Assembly: GCA_031279305.1 (NCBI GenBank)
Contig: JAITIS010000104.1
Location: forward strand, 1-27,683
DNA length: 27,683 nucleotides
From: Candidatus Margulisiibacteriota bacterium
GTDB lineage: Bacteria; Margulisbacteria; Termititenacia; Termititenacales; Termititenacaceae
Reading direction: 5' to 3'
The position numbers and the translations under genes were made by a program. Under the pieces are notes generated by a model. The model had not been told where the DNA came from. It searched no databases and saw nothing but the letters and a program-made list of their open reading frames with translations. Below, piece after piece: positions 8,270 through 15,607 of the stretch. Position 1 is the first letter of the stretch. Each line of letters starts with the position of its first letter.

Positions 8270-8370
8270 AATACACTCCTTTCTATTGTATCGCTTAGGG
8301 TATTTAGGTTGTTGCTTAATTGGCAAATTAAACCAAAACCAACCTGTTTGGCGACTTTATTATTTAGATT

Positions 8371-8400
8371 AAAAAACTCAAAACACCTTTGGCGTTTTTA
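8371..8400 (-). terminator. Possible intrinsic terminator in the inter-tRNA region
   Basis: On the minus strand, AAAACGCC-AAA-GGTGTTTT can form an 8-bp stem with one G-U pair, followed by a short GAG and six T residues (8376-8371). On the plus strand the stem has one mismatch and is followed by TTTTTA, so it might act in both directions. No intact gene reads into it, so its role is uncertain. Confidence 0.35.
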
Positions 8401-8493
8401 ATTTCCTGCGGCTAATTTGGATTTTCTCTCGCTTCGTTGTAAAATAAGTTCGAGCCCGCTCTAAAGAGTGGCAGCAGTTTTTCATAAGGTTTG

Positions 8494-8574
8494 CTAATTT
8501 TTTGGGGTGCCCGCGCATAACCAGCCTTTGTCCTGCGGAAAAAATTCAACGGTTCCAGCAAATTTATCAGCCAT
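8494..8574 (-). pseudogene. Possible remnant of a DUF1905-like gene
   Basis: A 26-codon frame starts at ATG 8574 and reads ADKFAGTVEFFPQDKGWL, then stops at a run of six A residues. A shift at that run continues with PQKISKPYEKLLPLFRAGS. The pattern F-x-G-x-V-x-F-F-P...KGW...P-x-K-I-S resembles the start of small DUF1905-type proteins. The rest of the gene is absent. The resemblance is by eye only; chance cannot be excluded. The remaining bases between 8280 and 8656 show nothing else beyond the hairpin at 8371-8400. Confidence 0.25.
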
Positions 8575-8656
8575 ACTTGTATTATGCATCAAATCTTCGC
8601 TTTTTCAGTGTTCTTTATGCCAATATATTTTCGTGGTAGACTTCGATTGTTTTTTT

Positions 8657-8729
8657 GCGGCTATAGCTCAGTGGATAGAGCATTGGCCTCCGGAGCCAAG
8701 GGTCGTGCGTTCAACTCGCACTAGCCGCA
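8657..8729 (+). tRNA. tRNA-Arg (anticodon CCG), CCA not encoded
   Basis: The acceptor stem GCGGCTA (8657-8663) pairs with TAGCCGC (8722-8728), and 8729 is the discriminator. The anticodon stem TTGGC/GCCAA encloses CTCCGGA with anticodon CCG. The T arm is GTGCG-TTCAACT-CGCAC and the D arm carries AGCTCAGTGGATAGAGC. The bases after the discriminator are CTA, so CCA must be added after transcription, unlike the tRNA-Tyr upstream. I see no convincing -35/-10 pair before it. Confidence 0.95.
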
Positions 8730-8738
8730 CTAGGTTTT

Positions 8739-9275
8739 CTACGTTAAATTTTCTTTATTTTTTCTGAGCCACTTCCGGCATTCTTGGTACTCCGGGCATT
8801 CCTCTGCAACGAGCCGCCAAAAGCGGGACGAGTGATTCATTTCCCGCAGATGGCAGATTTCGTGAATGACCACATAGCGGCGGATATTTTCCGGCGTCAA
8901 AATCAGCCGCCAGTTAAAACTCAAGGTGCCGCGACGCGAACAACTGCCCCAGCGCGTGGCCTGATCGCCGATGCGAATATTTTTGAACACTACGCCGTAT
9001 TTGCGCGCGTATTCCCCGGCCAGCGCGGATAGCCGGCCCAAGGCGGCGATTTTGTGATTTTTTATTTCTGGCGCGGACAGGATTTTGGGCGTTTTAGCCA
9101 GAGCTTCCGCCAGCCACATTTCTTTTGCTTTGATTATTGCTTTGCCAGCGGACAGCGGCACATACCAAGGCAGGGTGAGTTTGACCTCGTGTTTGGCGGT
9201 GATATACAGCTTGATCTGCCTGGCCCGGCGGTCTCTGCGCACCAACACCGGCGTGCCCTGACTGGTTTTAAGCAT
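8739..9275 (-). CDS. YgjP-like zinc metallopeptidase family protein (DUF45/M48-like)
   Basis: This 178-residue protein belongs to the YgjP/DUF45 family of putative zinc metalloproteases with the SprT/WLM-like fold. The zinc motif is H138-E139-I-C-H142, with a likely third ligand H148 in NHSSRFW, and the family motif WGSCS is at about 109-113. Length is somewhat shorter than typical (about 230) because the N-terminal beta region is compact. It has no signal peptide or membrane segment and is likely cytosolic. It follows the M23 peptidase gene by 21 nt on the same strand. There is no ribosome site, but TATACT lies exactly 6 nt before the ATG, so it may also be transcribed separately as a leaderless message. 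Physiological substrate unknown. Confidence 0.85.
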   Translation of the reverse strand: MLKTSQGTPVLVRRDRRARQIKLYITAKHEVKLTLPWYVPLSAGKAIIKAKEMWLAEALAKTPKILSAPEIKNHKIAALGRLSALAGEYARKYGVVFKNIRIGDQATRWGSCSRRGTLSFNWRLILTPENIRRYVVIHEICHLREMNHSSRFWRLVAEECPEYQECRKWLRKNKENLT

Positions 9276-9296
9276 TGCCGCAGTATACTATAGATT

Positions 9297-10607
9297 TTAT
9301 TTGTTGTTCCAATCTTTGCTGGCGGACAAGATGTCCCGTCTGAGATAGGGTGTCGGGTCTATGGCGACATTCCAGCGGCGGATTTCGTAATGCAGATGCG
9401 GGCCATTGCTCATTCCAGTGCTGCCGCTTAACGCGATGACCGCGCCTTTCTTGATGTGCTGTCCTTTGCCGGCAAAAAGTTCCGAGCAATGTCCGTAAAT
9501 TGTGCTGATCCCCATGCCGTGATAAATCTGCACCATATAGCCGTAACTGCCGCTCCAGCCGGAATAGGTCACCCGTCCGTCGGCAGTGGCTATTACTTTG
9601 GTGCCTTCCGGCGTGGCCATATCCAGACCGTAATGCACGGACATTCTGTTTGTCACGGGATGCACGCGATAGCCGTAGGGCGATGAAATTTCCACATAGC
9701 GCAGCGGATACATCGACGGCGTACGCGCGTAATTATTCCGGTAATCCAGCACTTTGTTGTAAGTCCTGCTGACCAGCTCGGTGTTTCTATTCAGCAGACT
9801 GCTGTTAAAACGCTGGCATAGCTCGATCTGCCTGCGCAATTCTTCTAGCCCCGCGCCTTTGCCGACCACGCGGATGCTGCCGGTAAGCGGGGTTTCCTGC
9901 AGCAGCTTATTCTCTTTGGCGATCTTTAATTCTCTTTGCAGGGTTTTTTTATGCTGCTCGGCGATCTGCGCGCCATCCATTTGCAGCTGCAGAGCGTCCT
10001 GCTTGGAGACGGTCAGCACAATCAGATCTCCGGCCAAGCCAAGGAATTCTTTATCGGCCAGCTCGACGATTTTTATTTCCGGCGCGAATTGTCTGGTCTG
10101 AATCAGTTTTTCAATATTTTTTTGAATAACGCCCAGTTTTTCTTTAAGCGCCTGATGTTCTTGAGGACGTTTGCGGTCAGCCACATATTCATACAGCACA
10201 CGGTCGCCGATTTTCACTTTGTACTGAAAAATCCGCCAGCCGATGTTCTGTTCCTCGATAGAAACCATTTTATATGCCGGATTGAGCGGCACCGCGTTTT
10301 CATCCTCGGAGTTTATCATCGCCTCCAATATCTTGATTTCCTGTCCGACCAGACTGTCCCGCCCGGCAAGATCGTAATTTTTCTGATACAGAATATAAGT
10401 CTTGGCGCGCAGAAGCTGATTTTGCGAGCTGACCAGTTGATAATTTTTCAGCGGACTTAAATCCAGAAAAGTCCAGACGAACAAGCTGAAACAAAACATA
10501 AAGACAAACGTGTAAAAACCGCAGCGCACGGGACCGCGCGGCAGGCTATAAGTATGGCGCGTTTTTCCCAGCGCGGTCAGCGTGTAATAATTTTTGTATC
10601 TGAACAT
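9297..10607 (-). CDS. Membrane-anchored M23 peptidase (murein hydrolase or its activator)
   Basis: This 436-residue protein has an N-terminal cytosolic tail, one membrane helix at about 30-50, a helical/coiled-coil linker at about 55-300, and a C-terminal LytM/M23 domain. Zinc ligands are present: H325-x3-D329 in HYGLDMA, and H404-L-H406 in GPHLHYEI. A catalytically active peptidoglycan endopeptidase is therefore likely, anchored in the inner membrane with its domain in the periplasm. The coiled coil plus M23 layout is like that of MepM and other cell-wall remodelling enzymes. It is divergent from pdxA with only 49 bp between the starts, and the ATG lacks a ribosome site. Confidence 0.9.
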   Translation of the reverse strand: MFRYKNYYTLTALGKTRHTYSLPRGPVRCGFYTFVFMFCFSLFVWTFLDLSPLKNYQLVSSQNQLLRAKTYILYQKNYDLAGRDSLVGQEIKILEAMINSEDENAVPLNPAYKMVSIEEQNIGWRIFQYKVKIGDRVLYEYVADRKRPQEHQALKEKLGVIQKNIEKLIQTRQFAPEIKIVELADKEFLGLAGDLIVLTVSKQDALQLQMDGAQIAEQHKKTLQRELKIAKENKLLQETPLTGSIRVVGKGAGLEELRRQIELCQRFNSSLLNRNTELVSRTYNKVLDYRNNYARTPSMYPLRYVEISSPYGYRVHPVTNRMSVHYGLDMATPEGTKVIATADGRVTYSGWSGSYGYMVQIYHGMGISTIYGHCSELFAGKGQHIKKGAVIALSGSTGMSNGPHLHYEIRRWNVAIDPTPYLRRDILSASKDWNNK

Positions 10608-10656
10608 TGTGTTATAGTATGCCCGTAGACAGGCATTTTTATACTATAATAAATAT
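10608..10656. promoter_or_regulatory. Compact divergent promoter region between M23 and pdxA genes
   Basis: The element ATACTATAA occurs on the plus strand at 10641-10649 and on the minus strand at 10620-10612, forming a perfect 9-bp inverted repeat. Each copy points to its own gene and ends 7 nt (pdxA) or 4 nt (M23) before the ATG. TATAAT at 10645-10650 lies 6 nt before the pdxA ATG. A second small dyad ATGCC/GGCAT lies between them. Neither ATG has a Shine-Dalgarno site, so both transcripts may be leaderless. No good -35 hexamer is seen. Confidence 0.5.
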
Positions 10657-11571
10657 ATGCGTATCGGCATCACAATGGGCGATCCCAACGGTATCGGGCC
10701 GGAGATCGTCGCAAGGTTTTGGGCGGAAAAAAAATACCGGGACTGTGTTGTCTATGGCAACGCCGCCGCGCTGTCCGCTTATGCCCGTCTGTCCGCTGAG
10801 ATTATTGATCCTTATGGCCGCCTGCCGGAACACAGCCGGGGTAGAGTGTCGGCTGTCTGCGGCGCCGCGGCTTACGCTTATCTGGAGGCTGCCGCGCGGG
10901 ACGCGCTGGCCGGCCGAATAGACGCTCTGGTCACCGCTCCGCTCCACAAAACCGCCTTAAATCTGGCCGGCTATAAATATGCCGGACATACGGAAATACT
11001 GGCCAAACTTACTGGCGCCAAAAAATTCGGAATGTTTTTTTACTCGCCGGCATTGTGCCTGATGTTGGCCACTGTACACCAGAGTATCAGGCAGGTGCCC
11101 GCCCTGCTTACCCGGCAAAGACTGCGGGACACCGTGGAGCTGGCTCTGCTGGGACTGCGCTTAATCGGTCTGCCCGAACCGCGTCTGGCGGTCTGCGGCC
11201 TCAATCCGCACGCCGGCGAGGACGGGCTTCTGGGCTTGGAAGAAAAAAAGATAATCACGCCGGTTGTCCGCGGTTTCCGGCGCGCTGGCCTGAATATTTC
11301 CGGGCCTTTTCCCGCGGACACGTTGTTTTTGCCGGAGCAGCGCCGCCGATACGATTTAATAATTGCGCATTATCACGATCAGGGTTTGATTCCTTTGAAA
11401 ATGCTGGCTTTTGACCGCGCCGTGAATGTGACGGTTGGTCTGCCGCTTATCCGCACTTCGGTGGATCACGGTACGGCTTACGATATAGCCGGACGGGGTA
11501 TTGCCCGCACTGGCTCTCTGGCCGCGGCTGTTAGATTGGCGCGGAAAATGGTAAAAAATCGTGCCGGCTAA
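10657..11571 (+). CDS. pdxA: 4-hydroxythreonine-4-phosphate dehydrogenase
   Basis: PdxA oxidises 4-phosphohydroxy-L-threonine with NAD+ in the DXP-dependent route to pyridoxal phosphate. The 304-residue protein starts with the diagnostic MGDPNGIGPEI (residues 7-17). It retains PLHKTAL with its metal-binding histidine, the GHTEIL segment, the NPHAGEDG motif, and the C-terminal HYHDQGLIPLK and TSVDHGTAYDIAG motifs. Length is slightly below the usual 320-330. It is probably cytosolic and dimeric. The ATG has no ribosome site and sits 6 nt after TATAAT. The 3' end overlaps ksgA by 11 nt; a pdxA-ksgA pair is a common arrangement in bacteria. Several PLP enzymes occur in this window (bioF domain, metY). 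Confidence 0.96.
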   Translation: MRIGITMGDPNGIGPEIVARFWAEKKYRDCVVYGNAAALSAYARLSAEIIDPYGRLPEHSRGRVSAVCGAAAYAYLEAAARDALAGRIDALVTAPLHKTALNLAGYKYAGHTEILAKLTGAKKFGMFFYSPALCLMLATVHQSIRQVPALLTRQRLRDTVELALLGLRLIGLPEPRLAVCGLNPHAGEDGLLGLEEKKIITPVVRGFRRAGLNISGPFPADTLFLPEQRRRYDLIIAHYHDQGLIPLKMLAFDRAVNVTVGLPLIRTSVDHGTAYDIAGRGIARTGSLAAAVRLARKMVKNRAG

Positions 11572-12370
11572 ACTGCCCAAAGCCAAAAAACGTTTTGGCC
11601 AAAATTTTCTAACTGATGAACTAGTCTTGCGGGATATTGTCGCGGCCGCAGAAATCTCATCCAGCGATACGGTGCTGGAGATCGGCACAGGCACGGGGAT
11701 ACTCACGGAAGCTCTGGCAAAAACTGCCGGACAGGTGATCTCCGTCGAGCTAGACCGCGAGCTCTATGCCCGCTATGCCGAGCGCCTGCGAAATATCTGC
11801 GGGGTCAGGACTGTGTCCGGCGATTTTCTGCGCGAAGCCGCCGGTATTTTTGCCAGCTTGAACCGCCGCATTAAAGTCATCGCCAACATCCCGTATTACA
11901 TCACCACGCCTATTCTGGAAAAACTGCTGGATTACCGCGACCGTATTGCGGCTATTGTGCTGATGGTGCAAAAAGAAGTCGCGGCGCGCATCTGCGCGGA
12001 GCCGGGCGGCAAAGAATACGGATCCTTGACGGTGTTTCTGCGTTATTATGCGGACGCCGAATTGGTGCGCAATGTGCCGCGGCAGTGTTTTACTCCGCGT
12101 CCGCAGGTAGACAGCGCGCTGGTGCGGCTTATCGTCCGTCCGGAGCCTAAATACCGGCCGCTTTCGGAAAAAAGATTTTTTAATATTGTGCGCGGAGCCT
12201 TCTGGGGGCGGCGCAAGACTCTGCGCAACGCGCTCAAAGCCTCGCCATATACGCATTACACGCGGGCGATGCTGGATAGACTGGAGCAAACAGCCGGCTT
12301 GGACTTAAACCGCCGCGGCGAAACTTTGAGTTTGGAGGAATATGTGGCTTTGGCGGATGTAGAATTTTAG
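11561..12370 (+). CDS. rsmA (ksgA): 16S rRNA (adenine1518-N6/adenine1519-N6)-dimethyltransferase
   Basis: KsgA/RsmA dimethylates two adjacent adenines in the 3' terminal hairpin of 16S rRNA during small-subunit maturation. The 269-residue protein begins with the family motif KRFGQNFL (10-17). The SAM-binding loop LEIGTGTG is at about 39-46, and the target-base motif N109-I-P-Y is present. The C-terminal CFTPRPQVDSALV is also typical. The GTG start lies inside the end of pdxA, so the two are translationally linked. Its stop overlaps the 3' end of the convergent acyltransferase gene by 4 nt. Confidence 0.96.
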   Translation: MPAKLPKAKKRFGQNFLTDELVLRDIVAAAEISSSDTVLEIGTGTGILTEALAKTAGQVISVELDRELYARYAERLRNICGVRTVSGDFLREAAGIFASLNRRIKVIANIPYYITTPILEKLLDYRDRIAAIVLMVQKEVAARICAEPGGKEYGSLTVFLRYYADAELVRNVPRQCFTPRPQVDSALVRLIVRPEPKYRPLSEKRFFNIVRGAFWGRRKTLRNALKASPYTHYTRAMLDRLEQTAGLDLNRRGETLSLEEYVALADVEF

Positions 12371-13227
12371 CCGAAAGTTTTTTTCAGCTCACTGGTAGAA
12401 ATGGGCAAAAACCATTCCAGCGGATGCGCCCTGAGCTGGTCGGTGAAAAAATCCAGCAGGGGTTTTAATAATTCTTTTTCCTCTGTGTAATGAGCCGGGT
12501 CAATAAGCGGGCCGAAAGCATAGCTGTGTTTATTTTTTTCGGAGTAATTGAACACCGGCAGGATTATAGGCCTGGCGCGCAGAGCCAAAGTCGCCCAACC
12601 GGTGGCGACTGGCACATCCTTGCCCAGCACCGGCAAAATAATATTTTTGTCGCTGTCCGTGGCGCCGGTGTCTACCGCGATCATCACGATCTTGTTTTGC
12701 CCAAAAGCCTGCAGGCAGGCGCGGTACATATTCTGGGTATTGATGTCGATTATTTCCACGCCACATTTGAGCCTGCTGCGGTCGATGTAAGCGATGAGCC
12801 GGTCATTGCGGGGATTGTTGACCACAGCGGCCACGCGGTAGCCAAAACGTCCCAGCGCGCAGCCGAACATTTCCCAGTTGCCGGCGTGCATTACCAGCAG
12901 GATAATGCCCCGCCCGTAGCTTAATGCCCTGTTCAAAGGGGACAACTTGTCTTCCGAAATTATTTTTCTAAGCTGGCCGGCCGGCAGATGATTGATAGCC
13001 AGCGCTTCCAGAAAATAAGTCAGCATTTTGCGGATATATTCTTTGGTTTGCTTAAACGAGATATTGGCAGAATACACCAGCGAGAGATTTTTTTGGATCT
13101 CTTTGTGAAAACTTAAAATCGAAACCAATCCCGCGATAATCACCACATAAAAACGGATGCAAAATTGTATGAAAAGCAAAGAATGCGTCCAGAGGCCTAA
13201 CGCCACTCTAATGACTTGATCCAGCAA
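12367..13227 (-). CDS. LpxL/HtrB-family lipid A biosynthesis acyltransferase-like protein
   Basis: This 286-residue inner-membrane protein belongs to the LpxL/LpxM acyltransferase family, which adds secondary acyl chains to lipid A using acyl-ACP. The catalytic motif H114-A-G-N-W-E119 is present, preceded by hydrophobic segments at about 15-40. DTGATDSDKNIILPVLG and ATGWATLALRARPII match the later conserved blocks. The start is TTG 13227 with a strong AAAGGAG 6 nt upstream. A TATAAA at about 13260-13266 on the minus strand could serve as a -10. Its presence argues for a lipid A-type outer membrane. Members of the family also occur outside lipid A synthesis (for example mycobacterial PatA), so the exact acceptor is not certain. 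Confidence 0.87.
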   Translation of the reverse strand: MLDQVIRVALGLWTHSLLFIQFCIRFYVVIIAGLVSILSFHKEIQKNLSLVYSANISFKQTKEYIRKMLTYFLEALAINHLPAGQLRKIISEDKLSPLNRALSYGRGIILLVMHAGNWEMFGCALGRFGYRVAAVVNNPRNDRLIAYIDRSRLKCGVEIIDINTQNMYRACLQAFGQNKIVMIAVDTGATDSDKNIILPVLGKDVPVATGWATLALRARPIILPVFNYSEKNKHSYAFGPLIDPAHYTEEKELLKPLLDFFTDQLRAHPLEWFLPISTSELKKTFG

Positions 13228-13284
13228 ATTTTGCTCCTTTATGAGGCGATTGCGTGTAATTTTATACAGTTTTGGACGTAATGA

Positions 13285-13311
13285 CCAGCTGGAGCTGGCA
13301 TAAAACTTGCA
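13285..13311 (+). promoter_or_regulatory. Sigma-54 (RpoN) promoter with overlapping palindrome
   Basis: CTGGCATAAAACTTGCA at 13295-13311 matches the sigma-54 consensus, with GG (13297-13298) and GC (13309-13310) separated by the invariant 10 nt. Transcription would start near 13321, followed by a strong ribosome site and the 42-codon gene at 13345. The palindrome CCAGCT-GG-AGCTGG (13285-13298) overlaps the -24 element and could bind a regulator. No enhancer-binding site could be identified upstream. Confidence 0.65.
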
Positions 13312-13344
13312 ATTTTCAATTACAGCTTAAAAAGGAGGCGCGTT

Positions 13345-13473
13345 ATGCCAACCGATATGATGGAACAGCTTATTAACGAAGCCTTGAAAAACAGGCTTGG
13401 CAAAAAGACCAATTTCAAGTATGAATTGAAAATCGGCGACTTCCCCATAATGATCACCTTTAGCGTGAATTAA
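13345..13473 (+). CDS. Small protein of unknown function (42 aa)
   Basis: This short gene starts at ATG 13345, 7-8 nt after a strong AAAGGAGG. It encodes an amphipathic stretch (MEQLINEALKNRLGKK) followed by two beta-like segments around KYELKIGDFPIMITFSVN. I do not recognise the family. There is no signal peptide, membrane helix or cysteine. The reasons to believe it is real are the strong ribosome site and the sigma-54 promoter placed about 23 nt upstream of that site, with no other gene in reach. It ends 4 nt inside the convergent coaX stop. Sigma-54 control suggests induction by a specific activator, under nitrogen, stress or surface-related conditions. Confidence 0.7.
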   Translation: MPTDMMEQLINEALKNRLGKKTNFKYELKIGDFPIMITFSVN

Positions 13474-14162
13474 AACAGATCCAAGCTTTTTAAGGTCAGC
13501 TCCTGATCGCAAATATCTATATTGATGTCTGGACTTAACAAAGCGGCGTAACCGCCCGTGGCGATAACCTGAGCGCCGGGAATTTCTTTTTTTAACGCGG
13601 CGGTGACGCCGTTTATCAGCGCGGTGTAGCCATAATAAAGACCGGACCGCATAGCCTGCGCTGTAGACTGACCGATCAGTCTGGCCGGTTTATTTTTCAG
13701 TTCGATCAGAGGCAGCTTGGCGGTTTTTTCGTGCAGAACTATTCTATTTAGCTCGACGCCCGGACAGATAAGGCCGCCCCGGTAAATCCTGTTTTTATCC
13801 AGCACGCAAAAAGTGGTGGCCGTGCCCAAATCGATGATTATGGCCGGCGCGCCGTAAAATTCTGCCGCTCCAGAAGCGTTGACCAGACGGTCGATGCCGA
13901 TTTCGGTTTTGTTTAAGAGGCCGATTTTTATATTTTTGATATGCTTGTAAGTCAACCGTGTAAATTCGGCGCCGCGGAAATATTTGGCAAAATGAGCGTC
14001 TATCGCCGGCACTACAGAAGCGTAAATGACTTTTTGCGGTTTTTTCTCCAGCCGGAAACTGCGGTAACGGGCGGTGGGCAGACTATTTTTTTTGAGCAGT
14101 CTGCCGCGGGCAAAAAAACCGTAAGTGATAGACGTATTGCCTGCGTCGATGCACAGTTTCAT
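13470..14162 (-). CDS. coaX: Type III pantothenate kinase
   Basis: CoaX phosphorylates pantothenate in the first step of coenzyme A synthesis and belongs to the ASKHA ATPase superfamily. The 230-residue protein shows the phosphate motif DAGNTSITYG (6-15), GIDRLVNA, the catalytic IDLGTATTF block, and the late TGGYA adenosine motif. Length is slightly shorter than the usual 250-260, with the N-terminal half compact. Type III kinases are insensitive to feedback by CoA and often require a monovalent cation. It directly follows the FecR-like gene on the same strand (stop of one, start of the other one base apart), in an rluD-fecR-like-coaX operon. Confidence 0.94.
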   Translation of the reverse strand: MKLCIDAGNTSITYGFFARGRLLKKNSLPTARYRSFRLEKKPQKVIYASVVPAIDAHFAKYFRGAEFTRLTYKHIKNIKIGLLNKTEIGIDRLVNASGAAEFYGAPAIIIDLGTATTFCVLDKNRIYRGGLICPGVELNRIVLHEKTAKLPLIELKNKPARLIGQSTAQAMRSGLYYGYTALINGVTAALKKEIPGAQVIATGGYAALLSPDINIDICDQELTLKSLDLF

Positions 14163-14774
14163 TTAGTCGTCCTCCATTATTTCCGTGGTGGAGCGGATGT
14201 CTTTATTCAGATTATTGGTCTCCGACCAGACATCCAGCACGGCGACGATGAGATAAACGAGATAGATTTGTTTGTGGGTTTCTCTGGTCTGGGATACGGT
14301 GTCCGGCTGGCTGCTGCGCGTGGGATCACTGGCCAGTATATTCCAGAGCAGAAAAGCGCTGCCGGCAAACATCGGCCAAGCTTTGAAGCGGTCTTCTATG
14401 TAATAATGTCCCCCGCCCGGAAAAACTATAGTGTAGCCGATAGCCAAAGGCAGGGATTTTTCTTCGCCGCTCTTGCGCCGCCAGCGCAAGGTGCCGTACT
14501 CTTCCTCAAAACGGCCGCGCGGCGTGACGGTGACTTTGGCCGGACCTTTGATCTGCACCTGCGCGCGCCCTGCTTCTATCTGTACAAACGCATCCGCATC
14601 CAGCAGCAACAAATCATTGGTGTAAACCCGGCTGGCAAGAGACGGGCGCAGTATTTCTGTATTGCGGGAAATGCGGATTTCTCCCTGTATTCTGGAGATT
14701 CGTCCCCGCTCCGCGGACTGCAGGCCGCAGATTAACAGAAACAGAAAAACAAGTATTTTTACTTTTTGGCCCAT
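14163..14774 (-). CDS. FecR-like domain membrane protein of unknown function
   Basis: I chose ATG 14774 (203 residues) because it is followed by a signal/anchor sequence (MGQKVKILVFLFLLICGL) and preceded by GGAG; a longer frame to 14852 would lie far inside rluD. Residues about 25-110 resemble a FecR domain: RISRIQGEIRISRN, a variable turn with TNDLLLLDADAFVQIEAG, then GPAKVTVTPRGRF. The second half has a GYTIVFPGGGHYY turn and two hydrophobic segments (MFAGSAFLLWNIL and IYLVYLIVAVLDVW), similar to DUF5683-like membrane proteins. It is probably exported and anchored. It overlaps rluD by 16 nt and abuts coaX. Function unknown; FecR proteins usually sense envelope signals, but no anti-sigma region is visible. 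Confidence 0.6.
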   Translation of the reverse strand: MGQKVKILVFLFLLICGLQSAERGRISRIQGEIRISRNTEILRPSLASRVYTNDLLLLDADAFVQIEAGRAQVQIKGPAKVTVTPRGRFEEEYGTLRWRRKSGEEKSLPLAIGYTIVFPGGGHYYIEDRFKAWPMFAGSAFLLWNILASDPTRSSQPDTVSQTRETHKQIYLVYLIVAVLDVWSETNNLNKDIRSTTEIMEDD

Positions 14775-15607
14775 TCCGGCAGCTCCGCGCAGAACTCCAT
14801 ATATTTTTTTGTCCGGGGATGAATAAATCCCAATCGGTAAGCGATCAGACATTGCCGCGAGTTCTTCTTTTTGTAGTCAGCATTATACACTGGGTCGCCA
14901 ATCAACGGATGGCCGATGTAAGCGAGATGCGCCCGGATTTGATGAGTGCGTCCGGTTTCTAGAGTGACCTCAAGAAGCGTCATACTGTTGAAACGCTTAA
15001 GGATAGTATAATGTGTTACCGCTTTTTTGCCGCCGGAACTGACTACGGCAATTTTTTTTCTATCTTGTCTGCTGCGCCCAAGCTGTCCAGAGATGGTGCC
15101 GTCTTTGGCGAGATCGCCGTGCGCCAGAGCCAAATACTGGCGGGTAACCGTGTGTTTTTCAAACTGCCTGCTTAAAAACCTATGCGCCGCATCATTCTTG
15201 GCGGCAACGAGCAATCCGCTGGTGTCTTTGTCGAGGCGGTGCACTATACCGGGACGTTCCTGCCCGTTGATTCCGGAGAGATTGGAGCAGTGATACAGCA
15301 GGGCGTTGACCAGCGTGCCGGATAGATTGCCGCAGGCCGGGTGAACCACCATACCGACAGGTTTATGCACAACCAACAAATCAGCGTCTTCGTGCAATAT
15401 CTGCAAAGGGATGTGCTCCGGTCGCAGATCTGTTTTCTCCGCCGGCGGCATAGTCACCTGACACTGCGCAAATTCCGCTTCAGTGAGCTTAAGCGAGTTT
15501 TTTAGCCGTCGTCCCGGGCAGACTACCAGCCCGCGGTCGATGAGGCTGGCCGCTCGCGTGCGGCTGACACCGTATTTGAGCATTACCCATTTGTCGAGAC
15601 GTTCCAT
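14759..15607 (-). CDS. rluD: RluD-family 23S rRNA pseudouridine synthase
   Basis: This 282-residue RluA/RluD-family enzyme isomerises uridines in 23S rRNA. An N-terminal S4 RNA-binding domain (about 1-55, with DKWVMLKYGVSRTRAASLID) is followed by the catalytic domain, with the signature HRLDKDTSGLLV and catalytic Asp at D126. The conserved LETGRTHQIRAHL block is present near the C-terminus. S4 plus catalytic domain matches RluC/RluD; RluD is the closest guess from length. The start is 22 bp from the divergent trxB start. TATAAT 11 nt before the ATG would leave a leader of about 5 nt and no ribosome site. Confidence 0.93.
   Translation of the reverse strand: MERLDKWVMLKYGVSRTRAASLIDRGLVVCPGRRLKNSLKLTEAEFAQCQVTMPPAEKTDLRPEHIPLQILHEDADLLVVHKPVGMVVHPACGNLSGTLVNALLYHCSNLSGINGQERPGIVHRLDKDTSGLLVAAKNDAAHRFLSRQFEKHTVTRQYLALAHGDLAKDGTISGQLGRSRQDRKKIAVVSSGGKKAVTHYTILKRFNSMTLLEVTLETGRTHQIRAHLAYIGHPLIGDPVYNADYKKKNSRQCLIAYRLGFIHPRTKKYMEFCAELPEWAKK

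Noticed and set aside
8447..8465. T-arm-like GTTCGAGCCCGCT, possible tRNA fragment or attachment site
   Set aside because: The flanking bases do not pair and no copy of the tRNA 3' ends is repeated in the window.
8507..8767. 86-codon plus-strand frame
   Set aside because: It contains the whole tRNA-Arg and has no ribosome site or recognisable sequence.
14775..14852. Longer N-terminus of the FecR-like protein
   Set aside because: The extra 26 residues lie inside rluD and precede the signal sequence; ATG 14774 is preceded by GGAG.
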